Below, one piece after another: positions 61,263 through 64,000 of a stretch of DNA of 64,000 nt. This stretch comes from Lachnospiraceae bacterium. GTDB lineage: Bacteria > Bacillota > Clostridia > Lachnospirales > Lachnospiraceae. A program made the position numbers and the translations under genes. The notes below the pieces were generated by a model, which was given only the letters and a program-made list of their open reading frames with translations, made no database searches and was not told where the DNA came from. Each line of letters starts with the position of its first letter. The stretch's first letter is position 1. The stretch spans positions 1 to 64,000 of the forward strand of contig CABJAW010000012.1 in NCBI GenBank assembly GCA_902363665.1, in the 5' to 3' direction.

Positions 61263-62141
61263 ATGGATTATATCGTAAGAGCTACCGCAGCGGATTCTCA
61301 GATCCGTGCCTTTGCGGCAACGACAAAAGAGACCGTGGAGCTGGCAAGACAGTACCACAACACCAGCCCGGTGGCGACGGCAGCGCTTGGTCGGCTGCTG
61401 ACGGCAGGCGCAATGATGGGCGCGATGATGAAGGGAGAGAAGGATCTCCTGACACTGCAGGTCAAGGGAAACGGACCGCTTGGCGGCATTACCGTGACGG
61501 CGGATTCTGCGGCAAACGTAAAAGGATACGTCAACAATCCAGAGGTGCTCATTCATGCAAATGAGAAGGGAAAGCTGGATGTCGGCGGCGCAGTCGGCGC
61601 CGGTATTCTGAATGTGATCCGGGATATGGGACTGAAAGAACCGTATGTCGGACAGTGCGAACTGCAGACCGGAGAGATCGGAGATGATCTCACCTATTAT
61701 TTTGCAACATCGGAGCAGGTGCCGTCCTCTGTTGGTGTCGGTGTCCTCATGGATAAAGGGAATACGGTGCGTCAGGCGGGCGGATTCATCATTCAGCTGA
61801 TGCCGTTTACCTCGGATGAAGTGATCGACCGCCTGGAGGCGAAGCTTTCTGAGGTGAAAAGCGTTACGACGATGCTTGATGGCGGCATGACACCGGAGCA
61901 GATCCTCGAAGAGCTGCTCGGTGAATTCGGACTGGAGATCAATGATACGCTTCCGACCCAATACCACTGCAACTGTTCGCGTGAGCGGATTGAGAAGGCA
62001 CTGATCAGCATCGGGAAAAAGGATCTGCAGGAGATGATTAATGACGGTGAGCCGATCGAGGTCGGCTGTCAGTTCTGTGATAAAAAATACCAGGTCACGG
62101 TGGACGAGCTGAAGGGACTTCTGGCAAGAAGCAGCAGATAA
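61263..62141 (+). CDS. hslO: Redox-regulated chaperone Hsp33
   Basis: A 292-residue cytoplasmic holdase activated by oxidation. The C-terminal zinc/redox switch is intact: Cys236 and Cys238 in HCNCSRE and Cys269 and Cys272 in GCQFCDK. The N-terminal domain shows YIVRATAADSQIRAFAATTK and GALLTAG-type ATAALGRLLTAGAMMG. ACAGGAGG lies 7 bp before the ATG. It is followed by nadE after about 96 bp. Confidence 0.95.
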   Translation: MDYIVRATAADSQIRAFAATTKETVELARQYHNTSPVATAALGRLLTAGAMMGAMMKGEKDLLTLQVKGNGPLGGITVTADSAANVKGYVNNPEVLIHANEKGKLDVGGAVGAGILNVIRDMGLKEPYVGQCELQTGEIGDDLTYYFATSEQVPSSVGVGVLMDKGNTVRQAGGFIIQLMPFTSDEVIDRLEAKLSEVKSVTTMLDGGMTPEQILEELLGEFGLEINDTLPTQYHCNCSRERIEKALISIGKKDLQEMINDGEPIEVGCQFCDKKYQVTVDELKGLLARSSR

Positions 62142-62237
62142 AAGGCAGCTGTGCATGGACATATCCGGAAGAAAAAGAACGCGAAGAGAATAACAGCAGG
62201 CGAAAGCGGCGGATAACCTCTGCAGAAAGGAAAAACA

Positions 62238-64000
62238 ATGAAGGATGGATTTATAAAAGTGGCGGCGCTCACACCGAAGATCCGTGTGGCAGACTGTGAT
62301 TACAATGCGGCAAAGATCTGTTTGATGATCGATGAGGCGTGGAAAGAAGGAGCGAAGCTCATGGTATTTCCGGAGCTTTGTATCACCGGTTACACGTGTG
62401 CCGACCTCTTCTGGCAGGAGGCGCTTCTTAAGGAGGCAAAGCATGAGCTGTACCATATCATGATGCATTCCAGAGAAAAGGACGCATTGATCTTTGTGGG
62501 ACTTCCCTGGGAAAAGGACGGCAAGCTCTATAACGTTGCGGCAGCGATCTGCAACGGCCGCCTGCTCGGACTGGTACCGAAGCGCTATCTGCCAAACTAC
62601 AATGAATTTTATGAGCAGCGTCACTTTACGGCAGGATCGCCGGAGGCGGACTGGGCTGAGGTGAACGGTGTTCCGGTACCGTTTGGCATGAATTTGCTGT
62701 TCTGCTGTAAGGAAATGGAGGGACTTACCGTAGCGGCCGAGCTGTGTGAGGATCTCTGGACACCGAATCCACCAAGTGTAAACCATGCGCTTGCAGGTGC
62801 GACAGTGATCGTTAACCTTTCCGCGAGCGATGAGGCGACCGGAAAGGGCGAGTACCGCCGGATGCTGGTATCTTCCCAGTCCGCGAGACTTTTGTGCGGC
62901 TACATTTATACGAGTGCCGGAGAGGGAGAGTCAACGCAGGATCTGATCTTCGGCGGCCATAATATTATCGCAGAAAATGGCCGTGTGCTGGAGGAATCAA
63001 GACGTTTTGGCCATGAGGCAATCTATTCCGAACTGGACATTCACCGCCTGATTGCGGAGCGCCGCCGCATGACGACCTTTGAATCCAAAACAGACGGATA
63101 CGAAAAAATCGCATTCCACCTTACCCCATGTCAGACGAAACTGACACGCGTATTTGATCCGGCACCGTTCGTTCCGTCCGGAAAAGCAGACCGTGAGAAA
63201 CGCTGCGAGGAGATTTTGATGATGCAGGCCATGGGACTGAAAAAGCGTATGGAGCACACCGGAAGCAAACACGTCGTGGTCGGAATATCAGGTGGCCTTG
63301 ATTCTACCCTGGCTTTGCTTGTCATGACAAAAACATGCGATCTTCTGGGCATGGAGCGAAGTGCAATTACGGCAGTGACGATGCCAGGTTTTGGCACAAC
63401 TGACCGCACGTATCAGAATGCCTGTGAACTCACAAGAGGACTTGGAGCAGAGCTTCTGGAGGTCGATATCCGTCCGGCGGTTAATCAGCATTTTAAGGAT
63501 ATCGGACACGACAGCAGCATTCATGATGTGACGTATGAAAACAGCCAGGCACGTGAGCGCACACAGATCCTGATGGATCTGGCAAACAAAAAGGGCGGCC
63601 TTCTGATCGGAACCGGTGATATGTCGGAGCTGGCGCTTGGCTGGGCAACGTACAACGGCGACCATATGTCGATGTACGGTGTGAACTGTTCCGTGCCGAA
63701 GACGCTGGTGCGCCATCTGGTGCGTTATTATGCGGATACGTGCGGCGATGAAAAAATCAGCACGATCCTGTATGATGTGCTCGATACACCGGTCAGCCCG
63801 GAGCTTCTTCCGCCGGAGAACGGAAAGATTTCCCAGAAGACAGAAGATCTTGTCGGACCGTATGAACTTCATGATTTCTTCCTGTATTACGTAATGCGCT
63901 TCGGCTATGCGCCATCCAAAATTTATCGTGTGGCCTGCTATGCTTTCGGAGGCGTCTACGATCCGGAGATAATCCTGAAATGGCTGACCACGTTCTACCG
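62238..64000 (+). CDS. nadE: Glutamine-dependent NAD+ synthetase (cut by window end)
   Basis: 587 residues are visible and the frame is open at the right edge; full-length enzymes of this type are about 640. The N-terminal glutaminase is a nitrilase-type domain (about 1-290) with catalytic Glu in VFPELCITGY, Lys in LVPKRYLPNY and Cys in VAAELCEDLW. The C-terminal synthetase has the PP-loop SGGLDSTLALL (about 352-362), MPGFGTTDRT, GTGDMSELALGWATYNGDHM and SMYGVNCSVPKTLV. It amidates nicotinic acid adenine dinucleotide using ammonia channelled from glutamine. GAAAGGAA precedes the ATG. Confidence 0.95.
   Translation, partial: MKDGFIKVAALTPKIRVADCDYNAAKICLMIDEAWKEGAKLMVFPELCITGYTCADLFWQEALLKEAKHELYHIMMHSREKDALIFVGLPWEKDGKLYNVAAAICNGRLLGLVPKRYLPNYNEFYEQRHFTAGSPEADWAEVNGVPVPFGMNLLFCCKEMEGLTVAAELCEDLWTPNPPSVNHALAGATVIVNLSASDEATGKGEYRRMLVSSQSARLLCGYIYTSAGEGESTQDLIFGGHNIIAENGRVLEESRRFGHEAIYSELDIHRLIAERRRMTTFESKTDGYEKIAFHLTPCQTKLTRVFDPAPFVPSGKADREKRCEEILMMQAMGLKKRMEHTGSKHVVVGISGGLDSTLALLVMTKTCDLLGMERSAITAVTMPGFGTTDRTYQNACELTRGLGAELLEVDIRPAVNQHFKDIGHDSSIHDVTYENSQARERTQILMDLANKKGGLLIGTGDMSELALGWATYNGDHMSMYGVNCSVPKTLVRHLVRYYADTCGDEKISTILYDVLDTPVSPELLPPENGKISQKTEDLVGPYELHDFFLYYVMRFGYAPSKIYRVACYAFGGVYDPEIILKWLTTFY

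Noticed and set aside
61170..62786. 538-codon open frame on the minus strand
   Set aside because: Antisense to hslO and nadE, both clear housekeeping genes; the translation is rich in His, Arg, Cys and Leu as expected of a shadow frame.
1..64000. CRISPR arrays, tRNA and rRNA genes
   Set aside because: No regularly spaced repeats with unique spacers, no tRNA-like cloverleaf with conserved TTCGA arm and no rRNA sequence were noticed on reading both strands; a tRNAscan or Infernal run would be decisive.

Overview
The window looks like the chromosome of a spore-forming gut-type Clostridia, most likely Lachnospiraceae. The evidence is sipL and spoVG sporulation genes, the clostridial glgC-glgD pair, the dnaD-dnaC primosomal pair, Firmicute ribosome-binding sites and moderate GC. 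It has two parts: an integrated conjugative element (about 1-36.16 kb, left end outside the window) and ordinary chromosome (about 36.17-64 kb). No tRNA, rRNA or CRISPR array was recognised.

Element, transfer end (1-5.3 kb): the tail of a membrane protein, a DUF4313 protein, a PrgI-type membrane protein, the VirB4-type ATPase and a membrane-anchored lysozyme-like/CHAP wall hydrolase, in the usual order of Tn1549/CTn-type elements. Cargo begins right after the hydrolase gene.

Element, cargo (5.4-25.2 kb): two related but differently ordered uptake cassettes. Cassette 1 is AraC regulator, ECF S, T and A components, two exporter-fold ABC half-transporters (YbtP/YbtQ or IrtA/IrtB type), a DtxR/MntR-type metalloregulator and an OmpR-type regulator with a degenerate receiver. 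Cassette 2 is XRE regulator, TetR regulator, Cys-rich KTR protein, two half-transporters, ECF S, T and A, then near-identical copies of the metalloregulator and OmpR-type regulator. Between them lie a 5'-truncated second hydrolase gene and a 3'-truncated copy of a sigma-like gene, joined at a 3-bp microhomology. The simplest reading is two cargo-loaded sister elements in tandem that lost the DNA between the sigma-like gene of one and the hydrolase gene of the next. Gene content suggests uptake of a metal-chelate or siderophore-like compound, but the substrate is not shown by the sequence. Candidate control sites can be read: a GTTAG-N6-CTAAC box at cassette promoters, 21-bp-spaced AraC-type repeats, four heptamers at 11-bp spacing after each OmpR-type gene, and a leader peptide with a hairpin covering the ribosome-binding site of the sigma-like gene.

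Element, right end (25.5-36.16 kb): intact sigma-like gene, DUF3846 protein, a 525-bp gene-free stretch rich in inverted repeats (possible structured RNA), DUF4240 protein, DinG/XPD-type helicase, three consecutive tyrosine recombinases with a TnpC/DUF6262 protein, and an AT-rich unknown gene with a weak HEPN-like signature. The element ends inside a sugar ABC-transporter ATPase gene of which only the 3' two thirds remain.

Chromosome (36.17-64 kb): remainder of the sugar ABC operon with a fructose-6-phosphate-aldolase/transaldolase-like gene; prs; dnaD-dnaC; a DnaA-box cluster; murC; glgC-glgD; spoVG; plsC; malQ; a PrcB-domain lipoprotein; sipL; ispE; a GntR/FCD regulator; a small membrane protein; argS; a CidA/LrgA-LrgB pair; a solute-binding protein; a putative metal exporter; hslO; and nadE, cut by the window end. 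Intergenic regions carry several families of short palindromic dispersed repeats.
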